From Dipteronia dyeriana (lineage: Eukaryota > Streptophyta > Magnoliopsida > Sapindales > Sapindaceae): a stretch of 64,000 nt of DNA. Below, in pieces: positions 46,231 through 58,284 of the stretch. Positions within the stretch are counted from its first letter, which is position 1, and each line of letters begins with the position of its first letter. Below the pieces are notes generated by a model. It was not told the DNA's origin. It searched no databases and was given only the letters and a program-made list of their open reading frames with translations. The DNA is taken from positions 13,955,096 through 14,019,095 of the forward strand of contig CM065298.1 in the NCBI GenBank assembly GCA_032871835.1. The letters run 5' to 3'. A program made the translations under genes and the position numbers.

Positions 46231-47830
46231 TTTGGTATCAGAGCCTGGTTCGCTTGGGACGCCATCAACATGCCACCGAAGAGACGTCAACCAAACCGGG
46301 TCCCCGTAGAAGAATCCATTGACCGTGAACACATGGCACAATTGAAGCAGCAAGTTGTGTAATTAACTGAGCAACTCGCGACGTTAATCGCCAACCAAAA
46401 CCCCTTCCAAGCTCAGAACCCTTACGCATGAGGAGACGAAGAGGAAAGTGAAGATGAGAGTGACGAGGAAGAAGAGATTCCACAACGACATCGACAGATG
46501 CTGGGACGTGAAGATAGTCGACGGTGGGAGTCAGGCATACGGACAAAAGTCTTAGAATTTCAAGTAAACCTGCAACCGGAAGAGTTTTTCGAGTTGCTCG
46601 GAGTCATGGAATAAGTTTTAGAATTTAAGAATGTTCCTGCGAATGCAAGAGTAGCCTTGGTGGCGACTCGGTTTCTGGGGCGGGCAGCCGCATGGTGGCA
46701 TTAACTCAAACTTTCTCGAAATCGTTCTGGAAAATATGTGTTTCAATCAACTTGTAATATCCTAGGTAAGGTATGCAGGTATATCATTGACGGGGGGAGT
46801 TGCGAAAATATTGTGTCGGTTGAAGCGGTACAGAAGTTAGGACTTAAAATAGAGAAGCATCCAAAACCGTATCGCTTGGTATGGCTTCAGAAAGGGGGTG
46901 AAGTAACAGTGACTCAATGGGTACTCGTTTCTTTTTCAATGGGCACAATTTACAAAGACCAAACATGGTGCGACGTGGTCCACATGGACACCTGACAAGG
47001 CCATGGCAATATGATCAGAAGGTGTAGCACGATGGTTTTAAAAACACCTACACTTTCTTTTTCAAGAACACCAGTATTGTTTTACTACCTAGAAAGGCCA
47101 CGGAGAAACCTAAGTTGACAGAAGGTACCAATATCCTTTAATTTACTAAGTTCGAATTGGAAATGGAAGATGTTGCAGTAGTTTTTGTACTACTGAATAA
47201 AGAAGTAATAGCCAAGATTGATGTCCCTCAAGCTGCTGCCCTCTTGCTTACTGAATTTTTGGATGTGTTCCCCGAAGAACTACCTGACGAATTTCCACCA
47301 CTACGAGACATTCAGCACCATATCAACTTAGAACCAAGGTCAATGATACTTAACTGACCACACTACCGAATGAGCCCTAATGAACATGAGAAACTTCGAA
47401 GACAGGTTGAAGGGTTGCTCGCCAAAGGCCACATCCGGGAAAGCATGAGCCCTTGTGCAGTACCAGCTCTCTTAATTCCAAAAAAAAAGATGGATCCTGG
47501 AGAATGTGTGTAGACAGACGTGCAATCAATAAAATCACAGTGAGGTATAGGTTTTCGATTCCGCGACTGGACTACCTATTGGATCAATTAAGTGAGGCAA
47601 CGGTGTTCACTAAGTCAGACTTGAAAAACAGATATCATCAGATACGAATCCGGCATGGGGACGAGTGGAAAATCGCGTTCAAAATGCGAGAAGGATTGTA
47701 CTAATGGTTGGTCAAGCCTTTCAACCTATCAAATGCACCGAGTACATTTATACGAGTAATGAACCAAGCTTTATGGCCATTCGTCAGAAAATTCATTTTC
47801 TGAAATTCTATATCAAGTTGTAAAGCTCTA
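46231..47830 (+). pseudogene. Ty3/gypsy retrotransposon remnant, truncated in reverse transcriptase
   Basis: The primer-binding site TTTGGTATCAGAGCC at about 46232-46246 matches initiator tRNA-Met. Gag starts at ATG 46270 (MPPKRRQPNRVPVEE), with VLEFKNVPANARVALVATR and GRAAAWWH. The rest of gag including its zinc knuckle is missing, and protease follows directly (YIIDGGSCENIVS at about 46780). Reverse transcriptase starts with FLDVFPEELPDEFPPLRDI, then [35 protein letters not shown] and [18 protein letters not shown]. It stops near 47800, before the YVDD box. Breaks include stops at 46361, 46430, 46614, 47356 and 47701 and a frameshift at the A-run near 47480. Confidence 0.88.
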
Positions 47831-47984
47831 CTATGTGGATTTACATTGTAATATTCAAAGTACAACTTGTGGAATTTGCTTTGCATTGAATATACTTGTA
47901 TATAAGATACATCGTTTCTTGTTTTGTTTATATGTTAAGTGTATTACATTCTTTCATATTTGTGAATTTATGTTTGTAGACTAG
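47831..47984. other. Short spacer between gypsy remnant and MITE
   Basis: AT-rich DNA with no recognisable feature. Confidence 0.5.
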
Positions 47985-48516
47985 GAGCATCTCCAATGTA
48001 TCCTTAAAAGTAGGAGAGTAATCAAAATTTAATTATTTATCTAAAAAACATTGTTTAATAGAGTCACTAAAATTTAGTAATAACAGTTATCAATAATCAA
48101 ATTGTCTCTCTAATAATCAATTTAAAGATTGACTTTCAATCATTAAATACAAACTTAACCCAAAATAAATGTTGCTGTAATTTTATCATTTCTCCCGTTT
48201 GTGGCTTTTTTTTCTGATCACATATGTATCTCATTATTGTTTTTACCCTAAAAATTTCAATTAGGTAAAATTAGTCTCTTCATTATGAATAGATCAATAC
48301 TCATATCATATACCTTCTCTTGTCTTTTATAGTTTTTATTTTTTTTATCCTTAAAATAAAAATGAGCAGAAACAGTGAAAAATGAAGTGCGATTAGATTT
48401 TTGATTTAGATAAAGTGTACCATTATGGACCACACAATTATCAAATTTAGCAATCCACAAATGTTGAGTTGACAACTTTTGATGATCTAAATTTGTTTAT
48501 ACCATTGGAGATGCTC
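47985..48516. mobile_element. MITE with GAGCATCTCCAATG inverted ends, 532 bp
   Basis: Left end GAGCATCTCCAATG (47985-47998) and right end CATTGGAGATGCTC (48503-48516) are perfect inverted repeats of 14 bp. The interior is AT-rich and non-coding. GAGCATCTCCAA ends are widespread in plant MITEs. No clear target duplication was seen, so the superfamily is left open. Confidence 0.85.
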
Positions 48517-50950
48517 AAAGGATGGTGAATTGAGAATACATATGACAATTATTTATTAATAACAATCTTTTTAAGAGTTCAATTGTATGCTCACCAAGTG
48601 TTTGACAAGAGTCTCGAAAAGTTTTTAAAAATAGAGTGTCAACCTATCACCCTCCCTCAGGTTGTTTACTTCATAACTTGTAGGAATTTCAGTAGTGAGA
48701 ATGTTGATTATATGTGTATTATTTCTCATAATTCAGATCAGAAACTCATTATAGAAAAGTTATGTGCTTTATTATCTGAATTATATTACACTATTATAGA
48801 TGTGTAAAAGTTTATGCAAATTATGAACTAGAAGTTCTCAAATCCAAAAATATTTACGTTTTAGACATGACAATTTTGGTCATCAAGCATCTAAAATGAT
48901 ACATATAATCATTTAAAAATTTGGACATTAATTAAAGAGCCAAGAGATTCTTCATTTCCATAATAATGTATGCACTGCATATTCACAAATAGGGACTAGT
49001 AATAAAAACATCTCATTCTAAAGTTGGTTTTGAATCCCGGTCATTCAAAGGGATATATGTGGATATATTCATTCACCAAGAGTGCCCCTTCATTATTCTA
49101 TGGTTCTAATTGATGCATCTATGATATGGTCACATGTTTGTTTATTATCAAACATCTATATATTACTTGCACGGATTATTAGTTTTTCATGCATATTAAC
49201 TTGATTGAACTTACAAGATATTTGATGAATATTGCAAAGCAGCTGAGATTGATTTTCAACATTTAGTTTTCAGATATACTTAAAATCAAAATGGATCAGG
49301 GGAATCACTTATCAAACATCTCTAGGTAATTGCAAGAACTTTATTATTTCGATACAGTTACCAATTTCTATATAGGGATTTGCTCACTTTTTAAGATATT
49401 TGATTGTGTTGTACGTCTCTTTATTGCATCTTTGTCATGATCTAAGATAAGATCTTTATATCATTATGAGATTAATGTTGATTTTGATTAATCTTCTATT
49501 AAAACATTTAAACTTCTGATAGTTTATATTTTTACGTACAATCTGTTTATTATTATATTGATTAATTTCCAAATGGAAATTTTCTTTAGAAGAGAATAGT
49601 AAATGAAAAGTTACTCTTATTAAAAATAGAGTTACCAGTTGGGCTCTCCCTCTCTATAAGTAAATGTGTCTCATTTCAATCTTCATATTGTTCAAATACG
49701 AAAGATAATTGATCATCATATAATTATTAATCTGTTACCCTGATATATTAAATGTAACAAGATTTTGTAAGTTGTCATCTCATAAACATCGACCGAGTGA
49801 TTGTTCTTTTTAAGAACGATAGAGCAAAGAGCAACAAATAAATCATATTATATATATATATATATTATAAGCTTATGAAACTTTTGAAAAGTATTGTTAT
49901 TGGGATTCTAAATAAACAAAACTCGAGTTATAAATAAATCAACTTTCTCTAAATCAACTATATAAGAGTTTGATATATCTAAAGAGACACAAGTCTATAA
50001 AATGATTAAATCCATTGAAATAAAAGAAATATCAACAAAGATACAAAAATATAGCAATTGAAAGAAATTGAAAGAAATTATATAAATCATACAAGTCTAT
50101 GAAATGACTAAATCCATTGAAGTGGAAGTAATCTCAACAGAGATACAAGAATATATAAATTGAGAATTTTTTTATAAATCATATGAGAGAAATGTGGAAT
50201 CATAAGAAAACAATAATTGATGATGTGTTTTTATACAGAGTAGCGCTACTGAAATTATAAATGATAATTATAATTTTCATAATATTAGTGACTGTAGACA
50301 AAAGACACGATTGGCCTACATGAAAAGAAGCAATTCAAGAAGAATTGACTTTATAAGTCAAAAATAAAGTGTTTAGACCAATAGTACTCCAGACACCAGG
50401 AGATATCAAACTAGTTGGGTACTAGTAAGTCTGTATATGGAAACGTAATGAAAAAACAACGAGATCGTGAGATATGAGACACGACTCATAGTATAAGGAT
50501 TCTTACAGGAACTACTGATGAATATGATTACGTTCCAAATTTTGATAAATTTGGTTGTCTTTGAAAGACTTGAAATGCATCTTTTAGACTTAGTAATAAT
50601 TTATCTATATGATTTTCTCAATACAAATATTTATAATCCTTGAAGAATTTAAAATTCTAGAAGCATGTAAATCGAAATATCATAATCTGTATTCGATGAA
50701 TATACAAAAATCCTTATATGGATTAAAAACAAAATGAAACAGATGTGGTATAACCGTCTCAGTTAATATCCGATAAGATAAGGATATAATAAATCATATT
50801 TTATACTCATGTGTCTTCATAAAGAAATGAGAAAGAAAATATTGTCTCGACCTGAAGATCGAGCATAGATCAAATGGAATGGTTGTCCATCAATCAGAAT
50901 ATGTTGAGAATATTCTAAAAAGATTCCATACGGATATTATTCCATAAAAC

Positions 50951-51130
50951 AAGCATTTGCTTATACTTCTTCTAATCATTTATGATATTATTTTATTTCA
51001 CGAAATAAACATCTATATGCGTCAGCTTAGCAATCTAGAAAGCAAGTCTTTACTTATACTCCCTCTAATCATTTATGACATTATTTTATTTCACGAAATA
51101 AACATCTATATGCATCAGCTTAGCAATCTT
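50951..51130. repeat. Tandem duplication of about 92 bp in the copia remnant
   Basis: 50951-51042 and 51043-51130 are near-identical, each holding TAATCATTTATGA and CACGAAATAAACATC. Confidence 0.85.
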
Positions 51131-51722
51131 CTAGATTGCTTCAAACGATTTTTTATCTGGGGGAGAATCTTATTAAGGGGAGCATATTTAATTAAGTATA
51201 TTAATTATAATAGGGCATATGTACATTGTACTCATTTTCCTTCAATTAGGTTTTTATCCTATTAGGTTTCCCCTGATAAGGTTTTAATGAGTCAATTCTC
51301 TAAGCACACCAAAAAATCTTTTGACCCATAAAGATCATCATAAATATTACATTAATCTAGTAGATCATCGTATATATATTATCTTGATCAAGAAGATCAT
51401 TGTAAATATTATTTTGATCCGACAGATCAATGAATAACGCTGCTCAGGTTTTTATTCTACTGGGTTTTTCCTAACAAAGTGTAAATGTGAACACAGTTTT
51501 GAAGAAAACATTAATCCTAGACATATATGCACTATACTCTTTTTCTCTTCGATTAAGTTTTGTCACGCCAGGTTTTTCTGACAAAATTTTTAATGATATA
51601 ATTTTAAGAACATCCAACACCACAAGATCCAGAACATAATTGTATGTATTGTTACCAAGGGTTTTATCCCACTGCGTTTTTCTGAAAATTAAAATACAAG
51701 TGGTGAAAATTTAAAAGGGAGT

Positions 51723-52010
51723 ATTGTAATCGACGGTTTTTCACCGTACACTCAAACATTCTATTGTACCCACACATGTGGGTTTCATATTCTTTAGTTT
51801 GTTTAGCAACTACGTTAAATGTAAGTCATCGATTGCAAGTAGCAATATTAGATGGGGTATTACCATAAGCACCCCTTTCTCTTATTTCCTATATATAAAG
51901 GATCAAGCTTTCTTGAAATCAATACTAAAGCATATGCTCTCTCTCTCTCTCTCCCTTTCTCATCTCTCTTCTTTGTTTGTTACTGCATAATTCAATTTTA
52001 TCCGGTGAAG
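51723..52010 (+). repeat. Probable 3' LTR of the copia remnant
   Basis: Starts TATTGTAATCGACGG after the purine run, contains a TATATAAAG box near 51892 and a CT microsatellite at 51933-51953. The end is not fixed, and there is no second LTR for comparison. Confidence 0.45.
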
Positions 52011-52110
52011 TTAAATCAAAGATGATCTCTCTCTCTCGTGTCTCTGTCACACTTTATTTACTTATTTATTTCGTTCAGATGTTCTTCGATTTATTTACCA
52101 CATAAACATA

Positions 52111-52144
<34 letters not shown>
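52111..52144. repeat. (TA)n microsatellite
   Basis: About 17 TA units, immediately left of the inverted-repeat element. Confidence 0.9.
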
Positions 52145-52146
<2 letters not shown>

Positions 52147-52156
52147 ATTTTAAAAA

Positions 52157-53720
52157 GGATAAATCATATTTTAGTTCTTATAGTTTGTGTTAATATGTGT
52201 TTAATCCGCGGTTTTTTGGTATTGTAATTTTTAATCCATCGTTTCTCTGACAATACGTATTTTAGTCTCTATTATCCAATTATGTTAGGGTTCTTTCAAG
52301 TCAATGGCCCACGAAGATAAAAAAGTTTTTTACATAGGAGGCTTTAGAATCTTATATAATTAAAGGGTATAATAGTAATTTATACATTAATTAAAAACAA
52401 ATAAATATTATTAAATTAAATCATTATTATTATTTCCAAAAAAATTAAAATAATTAACGTCCAATTTATCTTCTTCTTTTCTTCATCTTCTTCATCTTCT
52501 TCTTATCACCATCTTCTCCAAAACCCAAACCCTAGCCGCCGCCACCATCTCTCAAACACCAAACCCACTGAAATCACTCCAATTTCCACCTCTAAAGTGT
52601 TGACCTTCTCACAACCGAGGACATCGACGCTCGATCTCTTTCTTCTCACTGATTCCCTCTCTTTTCCCTCGACGGAGGGGTGGCCGTCATCTCTCTATTT
52701 CTTCCGGTTCATTGTGGGTGTCCGATCTCGTTTCACGGTTCTATTTCTTCCCATCTCTCTTCACGGGGTAGTGGTGATTATGGTGGTTGGTTTTAATTTG
52801 GGATGGCCACCGTTAAAGAGATCGAACATCAATTTTCTCCATTAAGAAGAGATCGACAAATCGACTGGTGGGTTGGGTGGGTGCTTTCGGTTGTTGGTGT
52901 TGGTGTTGGTTGGGTTTGAATTTTGAATAAGGTTGATTTTACTTTGATTTTTTTTTCAATTTTACTTTGATTCTGATTGGATTTCAGTGGGGAGTTGAGT
53001 GGTTTTGGTTTCGTTTTTCTTGTAGGAATTTAGTTGGTTTCTTGGTTTCGAATTTTCTGATGGCGAGTTAGTTTTCGATTTTCTAGGTGGTGGCGTTAGT
53101 GGTTTACGAGTTTTAGTTTATGGGTGTAGGGGTGGTGGTATTGGATATATGTAGGAACCGGTGGGAAATGGGTGATGAAGTTCCTGGATTTTTGGAAAAT
53201 TGTTGTTGTTTATAAGGTTTCCAAGTTTGGTGATTGAGATAAATGGTGGTGGGTTTTGGTTTTAGAGATGGATGAGTATGGTTTCTGGTGTTAATTTGGG
53301 TTTGGTTTCTGGTGTTGAATTTTGATATGAGTTTAGATTGTTAAAGAATAATTTGGTGGATTTAGGCACAAATGATTATGGTTGTATATTTATTTTTATT
53401 ATTTGCTTTTATAATTTTTGTTGTTTAGTTGTTTTTAATATTTAATTAGGGTAAAATTGTAAATTTCTATTATATAAATTTTGACAATAAAAGATAAAAA
53501 TAAAGGTATTATATTCTTTTTATTGTTGTCAGCACCCATCAGAGGTATTAAGGTCATTTCACACGACTGACATGTCAAAAAGTGTACTTTAAACGGACTG
53601 ACATGTCAAAAAGTGTACTTTAAACGGATTTTGTTACAGAAGAATTAAAAGTCACAATTTTAAAAAACCGTGGACTAAACACAAATTAAGATAAACTATA
53701 GGGACTAAAATACTATTTAT
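52157..53720. mobile_element. Mutator-like element, 1564 bp, with GC-rich interior
   Basis: Ends are inverted repeats of about 75-90 bp at roughly 80 percent identity. The left includes GTGTTTAATCCGCGG and the right, reverse complemented, GTGTTTAGTCCACGG. Direct repeats CATTTTAAAAA (11 bp) flank it at 52146-52156 and 53721-53731, within the 9-11 bp range of Mutator. The interior (52480-53340) is distinctly less AT-rich. It starts with CT-rich, UTR-like DNA and CCTAGCCGCCGCCACCAT, but holds no protein I recognise; the 82-codon frame at 52597-52845 is weak. It could be a Pack-MULE with a captured gene 5' end. Confidence 0.7.
53562..53627. repeat. 32-bp tandem duplication
   Basis: Two copies of a unit starting GACTGACATGTCAAAAAGTG and ending TTTAAACG, near the right end of the inverted-repeat element. 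Confidence 0.9.
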
Positions 53721-53747
53721 CATTTTAAAAATTTGTAAAAAGTTTTA

Positions 53748-54484
53748 GGTCCAGTTTGGTATTGTTGTGCTGTGGGGAGAAGTGCTTTTGGAATTGCTGT
53801 AGGGGGAATTATTTTTGGAATTGTTGTAGGAAGAATCAGCTGAGTGTTTGGTAAACTGATTTTCAAAAGTGTTGTGAGAACTAAAATCAATTTCAATGTG
53901 TTTGGTAAACTGAAATAAAAAGTGTTGTGAGTCTGTAAAATTACTAAAAGGACATAGACATCTAAATGGTACTAATGTGCTATACTTTACATTTATCTTG
54001 TTTATTAGTGTTTAGTGTTTAGTATTATATAATTATGGTACTTATTGAATTAATTAGCCTCATTTTTTATTCTACTTTATTTAATTAATTAGCCTTATTT
54101 ATTTATTTATTTATTTTATTTTATTTTATTTTTTATTTCATTTTTATTCTACTTTATTGAATTAATTATCCCTATTTTTTTATACAGTTATGACAATTTT
54201 TTTTTTGTATAGAAATATAAGCCCAATTTTTTTTGTTAAATTTTGTTAAAGGCAAGGATAAAGTTGGAAAGTTAGTATAATTTCATTTAATATCACTGTA
54301 GCGCGTTTTCTAAAAGCAGAAACCAAAATCCAAAAGCATGTATTTGTAGCTTCTCAAAAACTCAGTTGGGAGAAGCTAAAAGTGACCAAAAGCACTTCCC
54401 CGTGATTTTACCAAACACCATATCTTATGTCCAGAATCACTTTTGACCCCAAAAGCAGTCGGAGAAGCAATGTCAAACTGGGTC
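53748..54484. mobile_element. PIF/Harbinger (Tourist-like) MITE, 737 bp
   Basis: Ends GGTCCAGTTTGGTATTG and CAATGTCAAACTGGGTC are inverted repeats, with two mismatches in 17. The target duplication is TTA at 53745-53747 and 54485-54487, as expected for PIF/Harbinger. The interior is rich in AAAAGCACTT/AAGTGCTTTT in both orientations. No transposase. It starts only 17 bp right of the previous element. Confidence 0.85.
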
Positions 54485-54487
54485 TTA

Positions 54488-55029
54488 GTTTGCAACTTGC
54501 AAGTACCAAAATACACCCCCCACCTATTCTCAAACATCATATCCATTTTTATTTTTATTTTTTATTTTTGGGTAACTCCAAATCAACAATATTAATTCAA
54601 TCACCCAACAAAATGGAAGGTGGTATTGGCCGAAAGAACATATAAATTAGTCTCTATTAATAAATTAATAATTGAAAATGCCCTTAAACATTAATAGAGT
54701 TGTCCCTTTGTCACTAAAATGGTATATTATTTTTATTATAACCATCGATCTGGCTACAGTTTTAAAAATATTATTTTTAGTATGTTTTCCTGGAATAAAG
54801 CCATTAAAAAAATTAATTTCATTTATAAGACTATTATGAAAACAGTTTTTATACAAACAAAAACAGTAAAATGCATGTGATATTAGTATTTGAAAAAGTA
54901 GAAGAAAGTTTTGTATTTTTTAAATTTATATCTCTGGAAGTGCAGAAAACATGTTTTGATTTTGTTTTTATGTTAACAATGTATTTTTTTTTTTAAACTA
55001 ATGTATTTTTTATTTTAAGGTATAATTTA
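54488..55029. other. Intergenic, AT-rich
   Basis: No gene, repeat or element recognised. Confidence 0.5.
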
Positions 55030-56130
55030 GAAAGGATTTACTATTTGACTCTATATTTTAAATCAAAAGGTAGGTTTTATTACAAGTGGGTTCAAAAATT
55101 AAATGACATTGTTTGAAGGGGGCATTTCAACACTATCACTACTTTAATAAATTATGTTTAAAAGACATATTTTATAGTGAACGGATAAAAATACCCCAAA
55201 TAGTTGTTCCACATCAGATTTCTTTTATTCAGTTTACAGTAACAAAGTTGTGAGGTATAGGGAGAAAGTCCTGTTGAAACCAAAGCAATCACTTGAACAA
55301 CGACGGAGTGGCGCTACGTATATGCATTCAGGGGTCAAGCTTCCCACCAAGCTCACGATGGTCTCAGACACTTCTTAAAAAGGCTTGGAGCCTTATGTAA
55401 AAGGCTCGGAATTTTTATGTTAAAGGCACGTACAAAATTTTATTGACAAACATAAAGGCTATAGAAAAGGTTCAGACATAACTTCACAAAGTCTCGGAGA
55501 CTTTACTAAAAGGTTCGGATACTTTACACAAAGTCTTGGAGCCCTTACTAAAAGGCTCGAAAACTTTACAACAATTCTCAGAGACTTTACAAAAAGGTTC
55601 GGATAGAGCTTACAAAGGCTCGGAGATTCAAAATTCACAAATTTAAACTTCACAAAACCAGACTCAGAAATCAAAAAAAAACAAAAAAAGTGTTACAAGA
55701 CTCTGAAATGCATGATAAAAAAGAAGTGTTTCAGAAATATATTACTTTTCTGTATTGATAAACGTCGAGTTTTTTTAAATTGAAGAAGAGTGTTGTAGGG
55801 GATTTCAATTTTCAAACAAATTTAGTGTAGAGAGAGAGAGAAGTTAACCAGTTGATCAGTGTTCCAAATGTAGATATGGAACTATAGATAGAATTAAAAA
55901 ATGATTACTTAAGGACAGTTTTTGTAGTTTAACATAATATATGCTTTTTAAATTTAACTTATTAAAACAGTGATCTGGATGCAACCGTGTAACGCACTTT
56001 AAAAAATGTGACATTTCTTATCATTTCCACAATTACAAGTTTATAACGTCTTTCTAAATTTTCAAAACGTACTTGGTGTTATAATTTCAACATAATCTTT
56101 CAGTTATAATTCTTATATTCCTCGCAGTCA
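55030..56130. mobile_element. Short non-autonomous relative of the 3.5-12.4 kb MULE, inverted
   Basis: Both ends match the big MULE in reverse orientation. About 55035-55165 resembles the reverse complement of 12290-12435 (GGGGGCATTTC...CACTATCACTACTTTAATA). About 55920-56030, reverse complemented, resembles 3563-3680 (GTGGAAATG.TGAGAAATGTCA). The interior is about 1 kb with no coding domain and holds a tandem array of a different unit. An internal deletion derivative is inferred. Confidence 0.6.
55375..55640. repeat. Degenerate GGCTCGGAGACTTTAC array
   Basis: About eleven units of roughly 22-24 bp, consensus AAAGGCTCGGAGACTTTAC. It sits in the place corresponding to the TTCTCGATC arrays of the large MULE but with a different unit sequence. 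Confidence 0.85.
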
Positions 56131-56659
56131 CACCAAGATCAATGAAAAATTAGATTGAAATAATGTTCTCATCTTTTAAATTATATGTTGTTATAGTTCT
56201 AAAGAGAATTGTTTTATATGTTTAAGATCTAAATTTTCAAATATAAATAAGATATGTTTTAAATATATATATAATCCAACCTTCGTAGCAATTGCAATAG
56301 AAAAACTAGGGAAGATATTATACGCATGTGTAATATAGTATTAATGCAAATGTTGTCGTTAATTTGATAATAAATATTTTTGAAAATACTATATAATAAT
56401 GATGTCACGTGGAATTTTGGACAAAAAACTTACAAACATGGTGTTTTATGGTGATAAAAGATAATGCTATTATATATGATTATGTTAACATATGTTTTAT
56501 GCAAAAATTGGAAATTTGTATAATTTATATATATATACTATTTTATGTTAACTAACTAGTTATGTAAAGGTGGTCCAAAGTAACATCCTGATGGTAACCT
56601 ACTTCTAATGGAAGTTGAGATCTCAAGATCAAATTTCATCCTTCATTTGTAAAAAAATA

Positions 56660-56693
<34 letters not shown>

Positions 56694-56950
56694 TAACATT
56701 TCATAAAATAGCTCAACTTATCAGATATGTTAAAATGATGACCCTATTATTATTTATTTTAATTAAGACAAAATAAATAAATAAATAATATTTTTATAAA
56801 TAAAATATATATTTCTGATGTAATTTTGAAATTATATAAAAAAATATTAACACTATAACATATGTATTTCTTTAATATTTCATATTTATTGGAAAGAAAA
56901 AAAAAACATTCTAATACAATACAACATAATTCCACCAAATATGATATATT
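56131..56950. other. Intergenic with possible SINE and (TTA)n
   Basis: No gene. A tRNA-like head may lie at 56568-56645 (GGTGGTCCAAAGTAAC and a B-box-like AGATCAAATTTC), followed by a TTA microsatellite at 56661-56693. The SINE call is weak. Confidence 0.4.
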
Positions 56951-57078
56951 AACTAATACGGTGTTTGGTGTTTATTGTATTAGGGAATTAAAATATACTG
57001 AAATAATACCATACAGTAATTAATTTTAATACGTTTAATTTGTTTAATACAGTACAACGCAGCCAAACAAACGCGGCC
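56951..57078. mobile_element. Small palindromic MITE upstream of the LEA_2 remnant
   Basis: The halves of this 125-bp stretch are imperfect inverted repeats: GGTGTTTGG...TTGTATTAGG on the left, and on the reverse complement GCGTTTGTTTGGCTG...CTGTATTAAA. Ends of the GGGCCGxGTTTGTTTGG kind are common in plant MITEs. The target duplication is unclear. Confidence 0.5.
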
Positions 57079-57138
57079 CTAAAATATTCTTATTCCCCAT
57101 AGTTTCTTTAAATATTTCATTCCTACTTATTTATAAAC

Positions 57139-58284
57139 ATGTATTTTCAAGTTTTCTTCAATGCAACCGAGTCCCATGGAGTCTCCTTCGCATCCATCCT
57201 TGGCCGCCACTCCAGGAACTCATCTGCCAGCAGATTCTCAGGCATTTTCAGGTTGTCTTCGGGGCGAAAAGGTACGAGATCGAAGAGGAATGACAAAGGC
57301 TGGCCTGAGTGTAATATGATTGTTGAAGAAGGCAAATATGATGATTTAGAAGACGAGGCATTTACTAGAAGATTTCAAGCCTTGATCAGCATCTTGACTT
57401 TTGTGCCTTTGTTTACTGTGTTTTGCTTGATAATCTGGGGAGCTAGCAGGCCTTACAAGGTAGAGATTACTATTAAGGTACTGGTTTCTTTGATTTGTTC
57501 TTTAATTCAAGCAATTTGATTACAATTTCAGGGTCTGTCAATGTTTTGTAGGACCAATTGCTTATAGGATTTGAGGCTTAATTTTTTTCCATGTGATTTA
57601 TTTTTCTGATGTGAATTCTGTGGATTTTGATGGATTCTCTAAAGTGGACTTGTATGTGTGTGTGGTTCTTGCAGAGCTTGTTAGTGAACTACTCTATGCC
57701 GGTGAGGGTTCAGATTCCACTGGAGTTCCAACAAAGATGTTGACAGTTAATGGTTCATTGAAGATAAGTGTATACAATCCTGCTACACTATTGGCATTCA
57801 TGTTAGCTCCACCCCTGTCAATCTGGTCTATTTGGAGATCGTTGTTACAACTGGTCAGGTAAATAATTTGGTCTGACGATATCTCAGGTTTCATGTGTAA
57901 TAGATTTTATTTGGACCCTTCAAAGCAAATGAGCAAATGCCTGAACATAGTTTGTGTCATATGTGTGTGTGTAGAATCCCAATAAATCAAAATGTAACTA
58001 TTACATGTGTGATTTGCAGTTGAAGAAATATTATCAGCCAAGAAAAGCCACCGGACGGTGTCGGTGAACTTCGAGGGAACAATGTTCCACTGTTTGGGGT
58101 TGGATCAAGTCTGTCAGTGAATTCTCAAACTGGTGGTGAAGTGCCACTGAAGTTTGGGATCAAGTCCAAAGGAGAAGTTGGTGAAGACAAGTAGACAACA
58201 CATAAAAAGCAAGTCTCATGCCCTTTAAACATAGATATCCTCAGCACCAAACCCTTCAAGTTCAAGATAAGTTCCTGCACATAA
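57139..58284 (+). pseudogene. LEA_2 (NDR1/HIN1-like) membrane protein gene, frame-broken
   Basis: Three exons remain: about 57152-57477, 57675-57858 and 58020-58284, with GT-AG introns. Recognisable order: SPMESPSHPS, GRHSRNSSASRFSG, a cytosolic linker (WPECNMIVEEG), one membrane segment (about 57385-57445, ILTFVPLFTVFCLIIWGAS), then the LEA_2 domain (RPYKVEITIK, GEGSDSTGVPTKMLTVNG, GIHVSSTPVNLVYLEIVV, YYQPRK, VPLFGVGSSLSVNS) and a C terminus QVSCPLNID to TAA at 58282-58284. Relatives such as Arabidopsis At1g45688 and At5g42860 begin with a further N-terminal part that is missing here. At least five one-base deletions break the frame (near 57203, 57690, 57790, 58040 and 58080), and one TAG lies at about 58192. 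The family sits in membranes; its function is not settled. Confidence 0.85.

Larger units (their letters stand above)
48583..52010 (+). mobile_element. Ty1/copia retrotransposon, heavily decayed
   Basis: Recognisable pieces in order: a GAG-pre-integrase-like region (about 48860-49080, decayed); integrase (FHYSMVLIDAS at about 49090, then EFTSKIFDEYCK and NQNGSGESLIKHL in several frames to 49350); reverse transcriptase (KEAIQEEL at about 50330; YSMNIQKSLYGLK at about 50690; QSEYVENILKRF at about 50890). A polypurine stretch TGGGGGAGAAT near 51160 and a second, AAAAGGGAG, at 51714 precede a probable 3' LTR starting near 51723. Nearly every segment has stops or shifts. The 5' LTR and most of gag are missing. 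Confidence 0.75.

Noticed and set aside
48583..48807. Possible small gene of 74 codons
   Set aside because: No recognised motif, and it lies directly before copia gag-pre-integrase remains; more likely decayed retroelement sequence.
52597..52845. Protein-coding gene in the Mutator-like element
   Set aside because: Short, no recognised domain, no splice support; kept only as a possible captured fragment.
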